NCBI RefSeq assembly: GCF_000521805.1
Contig: NZ_JAMB01000005.1
Location: 1 to 64,000 of the forward strand
Origin: Marinomonas ushuaiensis DSM 15871
Lineage (GTDB): Bacteria; Pseudomonadota; Gammaproteobacteria; Pseudomonadales; Marinomonadaceae
Reading direction: 5' to 3'
DNA length: 64,000 nt
Each line of letters opens with the position of its first letter. The stretch's first letter is position 1. The notes under the pieces were generated by a model that was given only the letters and a program-made list of their open reading frames with translations, made no database searches and was not told where the DNA came from. The position numbers and the translations under genes were made by a program. Shown one piece after another: positions 63,571 through 64,000 of this stretch.

Positions 63571-64000
63571 ATGCGTCTTGATAAATTCCTCTGTAAAAGT
63601 ACCGAACTTATAAAAGAAGAAGCGATTCAGTGTATTCATGCTGGAGAAGTGCTTGTTAATGGCGAGGTTGCGCAGAATGAAGCGATGCAAGTTCATGAAA
63701 ATAATGTGATTTCACTTAATGGTGCAACGCTTAAGACGCGTGATTTTCGTTATATTCTCTTAAATAAGCCTGCCGAGACAGTGTGTTCAAATATCGACGA
63801 AGTCTATCCATCACTTTTTCATTATTTAGAGGTTGAGAAAGTCTCTGAATTGCACATAGCAGGGCGCTTGGATGCAGACACAACTGGTTTGGTTTTAATC
63901 ACGGATGATGGGCGTTGGTCGTTTAATATCACCTCACCCCAAAAAGCATGTTGTAAGGTGTATCGAGTTGGGTTATCTAGAGCGCTGACAACAGATAAGG
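63571..64000 (+). CDS. rsuA: RsuA-type 16S rRNA pseudouridine synthase (partial, runs off window)
   Basis: The reading frame stays open to the window end. From ATG 63571: MRLDKFLCKSTELIKEEA and VLVNGEVAQNEAM form an S4 RNA-binding domain, followed by FRYILLNKPAETVCSN and the catalytic HIAGRLDADTTGLVLITDDG with the active-site Asp. Ends in KVYRVGLSRALTTDK at the border. In-frame ATGs at 63559 and 63535 would add 4 or 12 residues; AAGGA lies close to the 63535 ATG. Isomerises uridine 516 of 16S rRNA if a true RsuA; RluB/E-type relatives share these motifs. Confidence 0.8.
   Translation, partial: MRLDKFLCKSTELIKEEAIQCIHAGEVLVNGEVAQNEAMQVHENNVISLNGATLKTRDFRYILLNKPAETVCSNIDEVYPSLFHYLEVEKVSELHIAGRLDADTTGLVLITDDGRWSFNITSPQKACCKVYRVGLSRALTTDK

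Overview
The window looks like a chromosomal segment of a marine gammaproteobacterium of the Oceanospirillales type. Marinomonas is my best guess, from gene content and the look of the proteins; this is an inference, not a database result. Housekeeping blocks on both sides (ppa, ihfB-lapA-lapB-pyrF, uvrB on the left; cysH-type reductase, dgt, pabB, nadE, rhlE-type helicase and rsuA-type pseudouridine synthase on the right) enclose accessory modules. No rRNA, phage, CRISPR array or integrase gene is visible.

Left core (1-8533): the 3' end of an IS3-family transposase with its IS end, ppa on the minus strand, the ihfB-lapA-lapB-pyrF run, a ComEA-like helix-hairpin-helix protein, a SulP anion transporter, uvrB with a small downstream gene, then a tRNA-Val(GAC) gene.

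Accessory zone (about 8.5-38.3 kb): a secreted protein with a probable CTG start; a decayed hipBA toxin-antitoxin pair; a copper/silver resistance block (Met/His/Cys-rich exported protein, CusC/CusB/CusA-type efflux with a CusF domain fused to CusB, CopC, CopD); an IS66-family element with a frameshifted transposase; an AT-rich sugar-acid catabolic cluster (TRAP transporter, XylX-like dehydratase, LysR, ketoglutarate-semialdehyde dehydrogenase, SDR, FAH-type hydrolase); a LysR/MFS/aldo-keto reductase group; and a TctABC tripartite transporter. Decayed IS5-family remnants lie at nearly every module boundary. A degenerate 3' fragment of a tRNA-Val lies at 34540-34585. Its acceptor strand pairs perfectly with the 5' strand of the intact tRNA at 8406, while that intact tRNA carries an A-C mismatch. 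This suggests an element once inserted at the tRNA and displaced the original 3' end.

Right core and mixed region (38.3-64 kb): cysH-like reductase, dgt, a LysR-type DNA-binding domain without effector domain, NudL-like Nudix hydrolase, pabB, an alpha/beta hydrolase, a four-gene minor (pseudo)pilin operon, a PP0621-like protein and nadE. A small-gene stretch (48.2-50.8 kb) follows, containing an integron attC-like recombination site. Then come a spermidine-synthase-like protein, an AT-rich diguanylate cyclase with two periplasmic sensor domains, a cupin-like protein and a TAXI-type TRAP transporter. Next are an FAD monooxygenase with an N-terminal CxxCxGxG zinc-finger segment and a Rho-like ATPase lacking the usual N-terminal RNA-binding domain. 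The window closes with an M23 peptidase overlapping a bactofilin, a DEAD-box helicase and the start of an RsuA-type pseudouridine synthase.

The most unusual items are the truncated Rho paralogue, the zinc-finger/FAD fusion just upstream of it, the tRNA/tRNA-fragment pair bracketing 26 kb, the attC-like site without an integrase, and the IS5 remnants at module boundaries.
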